Assembly: GCA_034433615.1 (NCBI GenBank)
Contig: DAOUAJ010000453.1
Location: 1 to 11,542, forward strand
Direction of reading: 5' to 3'
Length of the DNA stretch: 11,542 bases
From: DAOUAJ01 sp034433615
Lineage (GTDB): Bacteria; Chloroflexota; Anaerolineae; DUEN01
Notes under the pieces: generated by a model
Told to the model about the DNA's origin: nothing
The model's database searches: none
What the model saw: only the letters and a program-made list of their open reading frames with translations
Part shown: piece after piece, positions 5,021 through 11,542 of the stretch
Position numbering within the stretch: the first letter of the stretch is position 1
How the letters are laid out: each line of letters starts with the position of its first letter
Made by a program: the position numbers and the translations under genes

Positions 5021-6385
5021 ATGACAACAGATAAGTCCTGGCCTGACCGTCAGGGCAGGCTGACCTTTCCGGCCGGCTTCCTGTGGGGCGCGGCCACGGC
5101 AGCCCATCAGGTCGAGGGGGATAACCGCAACAACCAATGGTGGGCATGGGAAGAGCAGCCGGGTCGCATCTGGCGCGGCGATCGCTCCGGCCGGGCGTGT
5201 GGGTGGTGGACGCCCGGCGGTGCCGAGGCTGACCTGGACCTGGCCGCCGAGATGGGACATAACGCGCATCGCCTGTCTGTAGAGTGGAGCCGCATTGAGC
5301 CCAGCGAGGGGACGTTCGAGCCTCAGGCTATTGCTCGTTACCGGCAGATCCTGCAGGCCATGCGTGATCGTGGCATCGAGCCGTTAGTCACGCTACACCA
5401 CTTCACCGACCCGTTGTGGATAACCGGCAGCGGCGGTTGGGAGAATCCTCGCATCATCGAGTGGTTCCGGCGCTATGTCAGGTACGTTGTTGGTGAATTA
5501 GGCGATCTGGTGCGGATGTGGTGCACCATCAATGAGCCCAATATCTACGCAACTTACGGCTATCTCCTGGGGGAGTTCCCGCCCGGCCGCCTCGACCCCA
5601 TTCGCGGGCTGCGGGTCCTCAACCACATGCTGCGGGCTCACGCTGCTGCCTACCGGACTATCCACCAGATGGACGGGCGGGCTCAGGTGGGACTGGCGCA
5701 TCACATCGCACTGTTTGAGCCAGCCAACCCGAACTCTGTGCTGGACCGGCTGGCGACCGCGGTGCACGATGCTGTGTTTAATCTCATCTCTCTGTACGCT
5801 CCGCACGATGGGAACATTCGCTTCCCCGCTGGCAGCGGTCTGGTGCACAGTCCGCTGATAGATAGCCAGGACTTCATCGGCGTCAACTACTACGTGCACT
5901 ATCGGGTGCAATTCGACCCTAACCGACCAGCGCAAGCCTTTGCCCGCCGCCTGTTCCCACCCGGCGCGCTCCTGACGGACACCAAGAGGAATGGCGAGCC
6001 TTACAGCGCGCTCTCGCCAGAAGGGTTCTCTCGGGTCTTGAAACGCGCCGCGCGCCTGGGCAAGCCCATCTACGTGACAGAGAACGGCTGCCCCGATGCG
6101 ACGGACCGCTTGCGACCGCGCCTGCTCGCCACCTTCTTACCGCAGATCCACTGTGCGCTGGCAGAAGGGACAGATATTCGCGGTTATTTCCACTGGACAC
6201 TGGTGGACAACTTCGAATGGGCCGAGGGGTGGGGACTGCGATTCGGGTTGATCGAGCTGGATGTGCCGACTGGTCAGCGACGAGTACGGCCCAGCGGCCG
6301 TTTCTACGGCGAAATCGCCTGCGCTAATGCCTTGACACCAGAGATGGTGGCGCGCTATGTACCCCCGCTTACCCCTTTCGCGTGA
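5021..6385 (+). CDS. Glycoside hydrolase family 1 (beta-glucosidase/beta-galactosidase type)
   Basis: 454-aa retaining beta-glycosidase of the usual GH1 length, with no signal peptide, so cytoplasmic. It would hydrolyse terminal beta-linked sugars from oligosaccharides. The acid/base Glu172 lies in INEPNIYATYG and the nucleophile Glu354 in YVTENG. Sugar-binding landmarks include Gln30 (AATAAHQVEG), His127 (TLHHF) and FEWAEGWGLRFGL near the C-terminus. HHFTDPLW and LLGEFPPG resemble the archaeal LacS-like branch more than the classical HWDLP enzymes. The start ATG at 5021 has AAGG nine bases upstream; an alternative TTG at 5012 overlaps the preceding stop. It begins five bases after the dCMP deaminase gene, so they are probably cotranscribed, though the functions are unrelated. 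Residues 6-14 are encoded by a palindromic repeat seen elsewhere. Exact sugar specificity is unknown. Confidence 0.94.
   Translation: MTTDKSWPDRQGRLTFPAGFLWGAATAAHQVEGDNRNNQWWAWEEQPGRIWRGDRSGRACGWWTPGGAEADLDLAAEMGHNAHRLSVEWSRIEPSEGTFEPQAIARYRQILQAMRDRGIEPLVTLHHFTDPLWITGSGGWENPRIIEWFRRYVRYVVGELGDLVRMWCTINEPNIYATYGYLLGEFPPGRLDPIRGLRVLNHMLRAHAAAYRTIHQMDGRAQVGLAHHIALFEPANPNSVLDRLATAVHDAVFNLISLYAPHDGNIRFPAGSGLVHSPLIDSQDFIGVNYYVHYRVQFDPNRPAQAFARRLFPPGALLTDTKRNGEPYSALSPEGFSRVLKRAARLGKPIYVTENGCPDATDRLRPRLLATFLPQIHCALAEGTDIRGYFHWTLVDNFEWAEGWGLRFGLIELDVPTGQRRVRPSGRFYGEIACANALTPEMVARYVPPLTPFA
5037..5064. repeat. CCTGGCCTG palindromic repeat inside the GH1 5' end
   Basis: CCTGGCCTGAC (5037-5047) and CAGGGCAGGCT (5051-5061) repeat the arms seen at 3674-3723 and 4967-4997. 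CCTGA-CCG-TCAGG forms a small hairpin nested in it. It encodes GH1 residues 6-14 (SWPDRQGRL), just before the first conserved GH1 motif (FPAGFLWG). Confidence 0.6.
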
Positions 6386-6398
6386 CTGCTGGTATAAT
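6369..6398 (+). promoter_or_regulatory. Extended -10 promoter for moxR-DUF58
   Basis: A perfect TATAAT (6393-6398) is preceded by TGG (6390-6392). The best -35 is weak (TTACCC, 6369-6374, 18-base spacer), so the promoter probably relies on the extended -10. Transcription would start near 6405 and leave a leader of about 94 bases before the moxR ATG. Confidence 0.65.
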
Positions 6399-6498
6399 TA
6401 GTACCTGAAAATCATGAGGACTTCTGGCGGCAATAAAGCCGGGAGCTTCTCACACATAGGTCGGCAGAGAGTATCTTTTCTATGGAGAACGCCCAGTC

Positions 6499-7452
6499 AT
6501 GAACCAGGTTCAAAATGTCGTAGAACGTATCATTGGCAATGTCGAGAAAGTGATCATCGGTAAGCGGAATGAGATTCAGCTTACTCTTCTGGCCCTCCTC
6601 TGTGAAGGGCACATATTGATCGAGGACGTGCCCGGTGTAGGCAAAACAATGCTGGCGCGGGCCATCGCTAAGTCTATTGGTTGCACCTTTCGCCGCCTTC
6701 AGTTCACGCCCGACATGCTGCCCAGCGATGTCACCGGCGTGTCTGTATATAACCAAAAGACGGGGGAATTTGAGTTCCGGCCAGGACCGGTTATGGCCCA
6801 GATCGTGTTGACCGATGAGATCAATCGAGCTACACCCAAGACTCAATCGGCTCTGTTAGAGGCGATGGAGGAACGCCAGATCACGGTGGATGGGGTCACT
6901 TACCGGATGGCCCGCCCCTTCCTGGTGTTGGCGACTCAGAACCCCATCGAATACGAGGGGACTTTCCCATTGCCTGAAGCCCAGGTTGACCGCTTCATGA
7001 TGCGTATCAGTCTGGGATACCCCTCGCCGAAGGATGAAATGGCTATGCTCGACCTGCAGCGAGAGATTCATCCCATTGAGACGATCGGGCAAGTCGTCGA
7101 GGCAGAGGAGTTGCTGGCAGCACAAGAAGCGGTTAAGCAGATCTATGTGGACGATCTGATCAAGGAATACATTGTCTCTCTGGTCACTGCCACACGCCGT
7201 CACCCGGATGTTTACCTGGGAGCATCACCGCGCGCGTCGCTGGCTCTATACAAAACTGGCCGGGCGCGGGCGGCGGTGCTGGGCCGTGATTACGTCATAC
7301 CGGATGACATTAAAGCGCTAGCCGAACCCACGCTGGCGCATCGGCTGATCATCAGTCCCTCAGCGCGGATCAAAAACGTGGACCCGCGTGCTCTCGTGGA
7401 AGAGACTCTCAATTCTGTGCCCGTGCCGGGTGCGCGCGTTCGGGCACGCTAA
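6499..7452 (+). CDS. MoxR-family AAA+ ATPase
   Basis: 317-aa single-domain AAA+ ATPase of normal MoxR length. The Walker A motif is VPGVGKT at 44-50, Walker B is QIVLTDE at 101-107, and sensor 1 is ATQNP at 145-149. EGTFPLPEAQVDRF (153-166) carries the arginine-finger region and is highly characteristic of MoxR proteins. The helical lid (about 190-317) includes ASPRASLALYKTGRARA with the sensor-2 arginine. Family members act as chaperone-like ATPases, often working with DUF58 and von Willebrand-type partners in assembly or metal insertion. The start ATG at 6499 has a weak GGAG 11 bases upstream. Its own promoter lies at 6369-6398. The DUF58 gene follows after a 79-base gap that holds a large hairpin. 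The client protein is not revealed; no transglutaminase-type gene is next to it here. Confidence 0.95.
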   Translation: MNQVQNVVERIIGNVEKVIIGKRNEIQLTLLALLCEGHILIEDVPGVGKTMLARAIAKSIGCTFRRLQFTPDMLPSDVTGVSVYNQKTGEFEFRPGPVMAQIVLTDEINRATPKTQSALLEAMEERQITVDGVTYRMARPFLVLATQNPIEYEGTFPLPEAQVDRFMMRISLGYPSPKDEMAMLDLQREIHPIETIGQVVEAEELLAAQEAVKQIYVDDLIKEYIVSLVTATRRHPDVYLGASPRASLALYKTGRARAAVLGRDYVIPDDIKALAEPTLAHRLIISPSARIKNVDPRALVEETLNSVPVPGARVRAR

Positions 7453-7454
7453 TG

Positions 7455-7511
7455 AGCCATCAGCAGTCAGCTCTCCGTCGTGCCAACATCAACGGCTGAC
7501 CGCTGATGGCT
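7455..7511. repeat. 17-bp-arm inverted repeat between moxR and the DUF58 gene
   Basis: AGCCATCAGCAGTCAGC (7455-7471) and GCTGACCGCTGATGGCT (7495-7511) are complementary at 16 of 17 positions around a 23-base loop. The repeat begins three bases after the moxR stop codon. There is no T-run after it, so it is more likely an RNA-stabilising or attenuating hairpin, or a repeat element, than a simple terminator. Confidence 0.8.
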
Positions 7512-7531
7512 GAGAGCCATCGAGGTGGATT

Positions 7532-8869
7532 GTGCGACGCTCATGGGGCGTCATCGTTCTCGGCCTGCTGGCCTGGGTCTTCGCCCTGAAAACTGGCCGA
7601 GAGATTATCTATACGGTTGCCTACCTGGTTACCGCCGTCGTCCTTCTTTCCTTTCTCTGGGCCTGGGCTGGGATTAACTGGGTGCGGATCGAGCGCTACA
7701 CACGCGCCCGACGCGCGCAGGTGGGGCGGTTCGCTGAGGAGCAGTTTGAGGTTCACAATTGCTCTCGCTTGCCCAAACTGTGGCTAGAGGTTCGTGATCT
7801 CTCCGATTTACCGGGGCACCACGCCAGCCGCGTCATCAACTCGCTGGGTGGACAACGACGACAGCGCTGGTTGGTGCGCACACTGTGCCGGCAGCGTGGC
7901 TTTTACACCCTGGGGCCACTGGTGTTGGCTTCCGGTGATCTGTTAGGGCTTTTCCGGATGGAGCGGCTGTTGCCAGCCACCGGTACGATGATCGTCTATC
8001 CGGCCACCGTAGACCTTCCTGGCTTCTCTCCTCCCCCAGGCGAACTGCCTGGGGGCGATGCCATGCACCGCCGTACTCATCACATCACCACCAACGTGTC
8101 CGGCGTACGTGACTACCAACCGGGCGATTCTTTCAACCGTATGCATTGGCGCTCTACCGCCCGCACCGGCCGTCTGATTGTGAAGGAGTTCGAGCTTGAT
8201 CCTACGGCTGATATCTGGATCTTCCTGGACATGGATCAGGCTGTACAGGCAGCAACCCCGTGGGCACGCGAAGTCCCTCAACGGGAGTTCCCCGTGTTGC
8301 CGCGAGAGTTATCCCGCCTGACCCTGATCCCCAGCACGGAAGAGTACGGCGTTACCGTGGCTGCGTCTTTGGCCCGCCACTTCCTGGCCCGCAACCGGGC
8401 TGTGGGGTTCGTCGCACATACTCAGCAGCGGGAGATCATCCAGGCCGACCGCGGCGAGCGGCAGTTAACCAAGATCCTGGAGACGCTAGCAGTGATAGAG
8501 GCTCGCGGTCACTTGCCATTTGCCCAGGTGTTGGCTATAGAGGCTCAACACCTGAGCCGGAATACAACTGTCATCGCGATCACTCCCGCTGTCTCATCAG
8601 AGTGGGTGATGGCGTTGCGTGAGCTGGGCCGGCGGGGTGTGCGCAGTCTCGCCGTTTTGCTGGCTGCTAACACCTTTGGCCCCACCCCATCCTGGCATGA
8701 AACACTAAGTCTTCTTCACGCTAATAACATTCCCGCCTATGTGGTGCGTCGTGACGACGCGATTGACGTTGCCCTGGCCCATCCTGCCCGCTGGGAACCA
8801 CAGCCATCCCGCCCACGGACAACCTTCCCCAGCGACGGTCATAACTCCATCAGTGAGCGTTCTCAATAG
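7532..8869 (+). CDS. DUF58 domain-containing membrane protein
   Basis: 445 aa. The start is GTG at 7532 with GAGGTGG at 7522-7528. Two N-terminal hydrophobic segments (about 6-19 and 26-47) anchor it in the membrane. A beta-rich cytoplasmic or extracytoplasmic stretch (50-160) follows, then the DUF58 signature VRDYQPGDSFNRMHWRSTARTGRLIVKEFE at about 192-221. The rest resembles a von Willebrand factor A-like fold, beginning with IWIFLDMDQ (228-236). DUF58 proteins are standard partners of MoxR ATPases, and the gene order here matches that pairing. Their biochemical role is still poorly defined. The C-terminal 30 residues or so are Pro/Ser/Arg-rich and probably disordered. The two genes are likely cotranscribed through the hairpin at 7455-7511. 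Confidence 0.93.
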   Translation: MRRSWGVIVLGLLAWVFALKTGREIIYTVAYLVTAVVLLSFLWAWAGINWVRIERYTRARRAQVGRFAEEQFEVHNCSRLPKLWLEVRDLSDLPGHHASRVINSLGGQRRQRWLVRTLCRQRGFYTLGPLVLASGDLLGLFRMERLLPATGTMIVYPATVDLPGFSPPPGELPGGDAMHRRTHHITTNVSGVRDYQPGDSFNRMHWRSTARTGRLIVKEFELDPTADIWIFLDMDQAVQAATPWAREVPQREFPVLPRELSRLTLIPSTEEYGVTVAASLARHFLARNRAVGFVAHTQQREIIQADRGERQLTKILETLAVIEARGHLPFAQVLAIEAQHLSRNTTVIAITPAVSSEWVMALRELGRRGVRSLAVLLAANTFGPTPSWHETLSLLHANNIPAYVVRRDDAIDVALAHPARWEPQPSRPRTTFPSDGHNSISERSQ

Positions 8870-9177
8870 TAAAGGTGACCCGGCGGCTTCCAGTCATCAG
8901 CTCATCTTTTGGTCCACAGTGGAAATTATGGTATAGTATGGTGGATTATGACGCGTTCGTCACACGTGCAAGGGTTTGATTATAACTAAAGGGCGAGCTT
9001 TCGGACGGATGCGTTCACATTTTGGCTGCTGATGCGATCAGCGCCGCGATTGAGCTGGCTCGTGAGTGATCGTCGCGCCTTGGGGGAACGTCCTGTTGAA
9101 AAACGCGGCCAGACGGTCGCTCTCAGACCGCCAGCGTATTAGCACCTTGAGCCTTTGAAGGAGCATTTGATTATTTC
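8870..9177. other. 308-bp gap with promoter and long leader before the PHP gene
   Basis: No supported gene. It contains the promoter at 8909-8937 and then about 230 bases of leader. Short open stretches exist on both strands (for example 8986-9069 plus, 27 codons without a usual start; and 9038-9250 minus), but none has a ribosome site and they overlap one another. A small inverted pair, CGGTC/GACCG, lies near 9113-9130. The ribosome site GAAGGAG (9157-9163) belongs to the downstream gene. Confidence 0.55.
8909..8937 (+). promoter_or_regulatory. Extended -10 promoter upstream of the PHP/AlbA_2 gene
   Basis: TATAGT (8932-8937) is preceded by TGG (8929-8931). TTGGTC (8909-8914) sits 17 bases upstream as a partial -35. 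Transcription would begin near 8944, giving an unusually long leader of about 234 bases before the GTG start at 9178. Confidence 0.55.
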
Positions 9178-10920
9178 GTGGGTGAGAATAGACATCGTAG
9201 AGGGAAGCTTTATTGGCGGCGGATGGACCTGCACCTGCATACTCCAGCATCCGCTGATTGGATCGAGCCTGATGTCACCTTCTTAGATTGGTTATATAAA
9301 GCTGAAGCACGCGGGCTTGATATTGTAGCCATCACCGATCACAACACCGTGGCAGGCATCGCCCGGTTGCGTGATGAGGTTGAACGACTGACCTGGCTTG
9401 AACAGCAGAATCGCCTCCGTTCCCAGGAACGACGACTTCTGGACGAATACCGTCGGTTAGGCAACAAACTGCTTATTTTGCCTGGCCTGGAGTTTACAGC
9501 CACCTTTGGCTTTCACATCCTGGGCATCTTTCCACCGGAAACCCCCGTACGTGAGCTGGAGTACCTTCTGCTCAGACTAAACGTCCCGCCTGACAAGCTA
9601 GATGTGGGTTCCACAGAAGTGGGAGCGACGACGGATGTGTTAACCGCTTATCGCCTGATCCACGAGGCTGGCGGATTGGTGATTGCGGCCCATGCTAATG
9701 CTGCCAATGGTGTGGCTATGCGGGACTTCCCCTTCGGGGGGCAGACAAAGATCGCCTATACTCAAAGCCCATATCTCCACGCCTTGGAAGTTACGGACCT
9801 GGAGAGTCGTAGCCCGCGGGCGACGGCTCGCTTCTTCAACGGCACCAAGCCCGAGTATCCCCGACGCATGCATTGCATTCAGGGATCCGATGCCCATCAG
9901 CTAAGCCGGAACCCCAGGGATAAGCACCAGTTAGGTCTGGGGGATCGCGTGACCGAGATCCTTCTGCCCGAGGTCAGTTTCGAGGCGATCAAAGAGGTGT
10001 TCGAGGGCAACGATTTCGCCCGCACGCGGCCTTACCGGGCAAGCCGCGAACCGTACGATCACATCCTGGCCGCCCGCGAGCAAGGACCGAACATCGTCCA
10101 ATCTTTCCACGAGAGCATGTCTCGGCGGGGCGGACGCCTGCGCGCTGTGCTCACAGACGTGGTGGCCTTTGCTAACGCTCAGGGAGGCACCGTCTACATC
10201 GGCGTCAGCGGAACGCGCAAAGGATTGCCCCCGGGCGTTGATAAACCGGAAGAGGCAATAGCACTGCTCAAGCAAGAGATTCAGCAGAAGATCACGCCGC
10301 CGCTGGATGTGACAGTGGATGTGATGGAGAGCCAGGGGCGACCGATTGTGCGGGTCGTCGTGCCGGAAGGTAGTGAAAAGCCCTATTGCCTGGAGCAGAG
10401 TCACATCTATATCCGGCAGGAGAGTGAGACCAGCCTGGCAGTACGTGATGAGATTGTTGATCTGGTAAAGCAATCGCTGCGCCCGAAAGAAGCGATTTTA
10501 CCCCCTGCACCACCCCAGGAGATCCCTCTCCTGGAACCTAAGCCCACCACGGACCGCACTGAGCCGCCCAAAGTGGGTGTGCAAATCCTGGCTTCCATTG
10601 AACGCAAAGGCACCATCTATCACACCTTGAAAGACCTGCGTAACAACCAGGTCGTTCAGAATGTGACGCGAGCCTCGGCGCGTAAGTTGTGGAGCTACGC
10701 CATCAGTCAACATGAGTCTAACTCGCTGAATCTGGAGGAAGTGACCTGGCGTGGCAACATCGGGCTGTGGCGACAGCAAAAGCGAGCGGGCAAGCGTCGT
10801 TACGATCTGGTCCAGCGTATGCCCGATGACACGATCGAAGTGTATTACGGTGTGACAGAAGAGGGGATGGAAGGGCCCTGGCGACAGTTTTTGCCCAATG
10901 AGGAATTCTCCGACGCGTGA
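9178..10920 (+). CDS. PHP phosphoesterase / AlbA_2 (Schlafen-like) fusion protein
   Basis: 580 aa. Residues 15-285 are a PHP metal-dependent phosphoesterase domain. Visible ligands are His19 and His21 (DLHLHTP), Asp54-His55 (ITDHN), Glu105 (LPGLEF), His113, His172 (AAHANAA) and Asp238-His240 (GSDAH). A charged, coiled-coil-like stretch (62-95) is inserted between the second and third motifs. Residues about 301-434 match the AlbA_2/Schlafen-type domain: DVVAFANAQGGTVYIGVSG (327-345), then VRVVVPEGSEKPYC and HIYIRQESETSLA. A Pro-rich linker (about 436-465) leads to a C-terminal region (466-580) I do not recognise, with a basic patch RQQKRAGKRRYD. GTG 9178 is preferred because GAAGGAG lies upstream (14-base gap) and the residues before Met16 read as natural protein; ATG 9223 is the alternative. 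PHP domains hydrolyse phosphoesters and AlbA_2 domains bind or cut nucleic acid, so a nucleic-acid-processing role is plausible but unproven. Confidence 0.88.
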   Translation: MGENRHRRGKLYWRRMDLHLHTPASADWIEPDVTFLDWLYKAEARGLDIVAITDHNTVAGIARLRDEVERLTWLEQQNRLRSQERRLLDEYRRLGNKLLILPGLEFTATFGFHILGIFPPETPVRELEYLLLRLNVPPDKLDVGSTEVGATTDVLTAYRLIHEAGGLVIAAHANAANGVAMRDFPFGGQTKIAYTQSPYLHALEVTDLESRSPRATARFFNGTKPEYPRRMHCIQGSDAHQLSRNPRDKHQLGLGDRVTEILLPEVSFEAIKEVFEGNDFARTRPYRASREPYDHILAAREQGPNIVQSFHESMSRRGGRLRAVLTDVVAFANAQGGTVYIGVSGTRKGLPPGVDKPEEAIALLKQEIQQKITPPLDVTVDVMESQGRPIVRVVVPEGSEKPYCLEQSHIYIRQESETSLAVRDEIVDLVKQSLRPKEAILPPAPPQEIPLLEPKPTTDRTEPPKVGVQILASIERKGTIYHTLKDLRNNQVVQNVTRASARKLWSYAISQHESNSLNLEEVTWRGNIGLWRQQKRAGKRRYDLVQRMPDDTIEVYYGVTEEGMEGPWRQFLPNEEFSDA

Positions 10921-10936
10921 TTCATCTGCCACTCGA

Positions 10937-10970
10937 AAGTGACCGACACTTTGAGAAGTGCCGGTCACTT
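10937..10970. terminator. Hairpin between convergent genes, possible bidirectional terminator
   Basis: AAGTGACCGACACTT (10937-10951) and AAGTGCCGGTCACTT (10956-10970) are complementary at 14 of 15 positions with a TGAG loop. The odd pair is A-C in plus-strand RNA but a G-U wobble in minus-strand RNA, so the stem is better in the transcript of the UbiA-type gene. There is no clear T-run on either side. Its position between convergent stop codons supports a transcript-end role. Confidence 0.6.
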
Positions 10971-10979
10971 GTTGGAACG

Positions 10980-11542
10980 TTAAAGCCGGGCAGGAGCAAG
11001 ATAGAGGATAGCGACCACGGCTGCGGCCCACAACAACACACTAAGCAACAAAGGCACATCCTGGAGGATCAACTCATCCGGCGCGCCCCCCAGCTTCCGT
11101 ACGTGGATAAGATACAGATAGCGGAACAGTCCGTACAACACGAAAGGTATGGTCAGCATCATCAGGTGATTAGGCGGCAGATTGGGAGCGGAAAAGGTGT
11201 ACAGTGAGTAGGCGATGACGGTGGTGCTGGTAACCAGGCCGATCAATTGGTCCAGGAAGGATACGGTATAGTGATCCAGAATGGAGCGATGGGCATTGGC
11301 ATTGCTCGCCAGCAGAATGATCTCATGGCGCCGCTTGCCCAGGCCCACGAAGAGAGCTAATAGAGTCGTGCACATATAAAGCCAGGGGGAGAAGCGCGTC
11401 ACCTGCACGACGACTACGCCAGCCACCACGCGCAACACAAAGCCGGCAGCAACGCTCATCACATCCACAATGACGATGTGCTTAAGCCAGAATGAGTAGC
11501 CCAGGTTCAGCAACAAGTACGCCAGGGTGACCCATCCCCGCC
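10980..11542 (-). CDS. UbiA-family prenyltransferase, probable decaprenyl-phosphate phosphoribosyltransferase (C-terminal part)
   Basis: The last 186 residues of a polytopic membrane protein whose N-terminus lies beyond the right edge. About five to six hydrophobic helices are visible. Features typical of the decaprenyl-phosphate phosphoribosyltransferase branch of UbiA are YSFWLKHIVIVDVMSVAAGFVLR, LFVGLGKRRHEIILL, ILDHYTVSFLDQLIGLVTSTTVIAYSLYTF, and TIPFVLYGLFRYLYLIH followed by GGAPDELILQDVPLLLSVLLW. The family transfers a phosphoribosyl group from PRPP to a polyprenyl phosphate, making the lipid-linked precursor of arabinose-type sugars; other UbiA members prenylate aromatic acceptors. The first Asp-rich motif is outside the window. 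The frame stays open to position 11542. The gene converges on the PHP gene, with a hairpin at 10937-10970 between them. Confidence 0.9.
   Translation of the reverse strand, partial: RGWVTLAYLLLNLGYSFWLKHIVIVDVMSVAAGFVLRVVAGVVVVQVTRFSPWLYMCTTLLALFVGLGKRRHEIILLASNANAHRSILDHYTVSFLDQLIGLVTSTTVIAYSLYTFSAPNLPPNHLMMLTIPFVLYGLFRYLYLIHVRKLGGAPDELILQDVPLLLSVLLWAAAVVAILYLAPARL

Noticed and set aside
6482..6502. Six-codon frame ATG...TGA overlapping the moxR start (ATGA)
   Set aside because: No ribosome site and very short; overlap with the ATG is probably chance.
8986..9069. Plus-strand 27-codon stretch reading ...GELSDGCVHILAADAISAAIELARE, which faintly resembles a PHP-type C-terminal segment
   Set aside because: Too short, no proper start codon, preceded by a stop; the likeness may be chance. 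A decayed gene fragment cannot be excluded.
9038..9250. Minus-strand open frame of 70 codons overlapping the PHP start
   Set aside because: No ribosome site or promoter, overlaps the beginning of a well-supported gene, and no recognisable motif.
1..11542. tRNA, rRNA, CRISPR array, insertion sequence or prophage signatures
   Set aside because: None seen: no evenly spaced identical repeats, no transposase or integrase motifs, and no cloverleaf or rRNA core sequences recognised by eye.

Overview
The window looks like chromosomal DNA of a GC-rich Chloroflexota (probably Anaerolineae-like) bacterium. This is inferred from a Tat-exported, lipidated solute-binding protein with an Ala/Pro linker, a family 1 glycosidase with archaeal-LacS-like motifs, the MoxR/DUF58 pair, a PHP-AlbA_2 protein, and several short palindromic intergenic repeats. 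No marker gene fixes the taxonomy. I see no rRNA, tRNA, CRISPR array, transposase or phage gene.

Layout. Left block (1-1228, minus strand): a DeoR-family repressor gene transcribed from a perfect TTGACA-17-TATAAT promoter towards the start of a Tat-lipoprotein solute-binding gene that leaves the window. It is probably a sugar-uptake operon with its local regulator. A divergent promoter at 1292-1321 starts a plus-strand block: an unrecognised 140-aa protein, a dGTPase-like HD phosphohydrolase, and an unrecognised Arg/Trp-rich protein. Positions 3556-3935 are a 380-bp non-coding stretch packed with inverted repeats and ending in a strong promoter for a DksA/TraR-type C4 zinc-finger protein, which has its own terminator. 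A dCMP deaminase and a GH1 glycosidase follow, five bases apart. Next come MoxR AAA+ ATPase and DUF58 genes, then after a 308-bp gap a PHP / AlbA_2 (Schlafen-like) fusion protein. At the right edge a convergent minus-strand gene encodes the C-terminal part of a UbiA-family prenyltransferase, probably the decaprenyl-phosphate phosphoribosyltransferase type.

Functionally this is mostly housekeeping and lightly accessory DNA: dNTP-pool enzymes (dGTPase, dCMP deaminase), carbohydrate uptake and hydrolysis, a MoxR/DUF58 chaperone-like module, and lipid-linked sugar synthesis. The two least explained items are the PHP-AlbA_2 fusion with its unassigned C-terminal domain, and a short palindromic repeat family (CCTGGCCTG...CAGGGCAGGC) found once in a non-coding cluster and twice inside the adjoining ends of two neighbouring genes. 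Several plus-strand promoters share a TGGTA(T/G)A extended -10 element.
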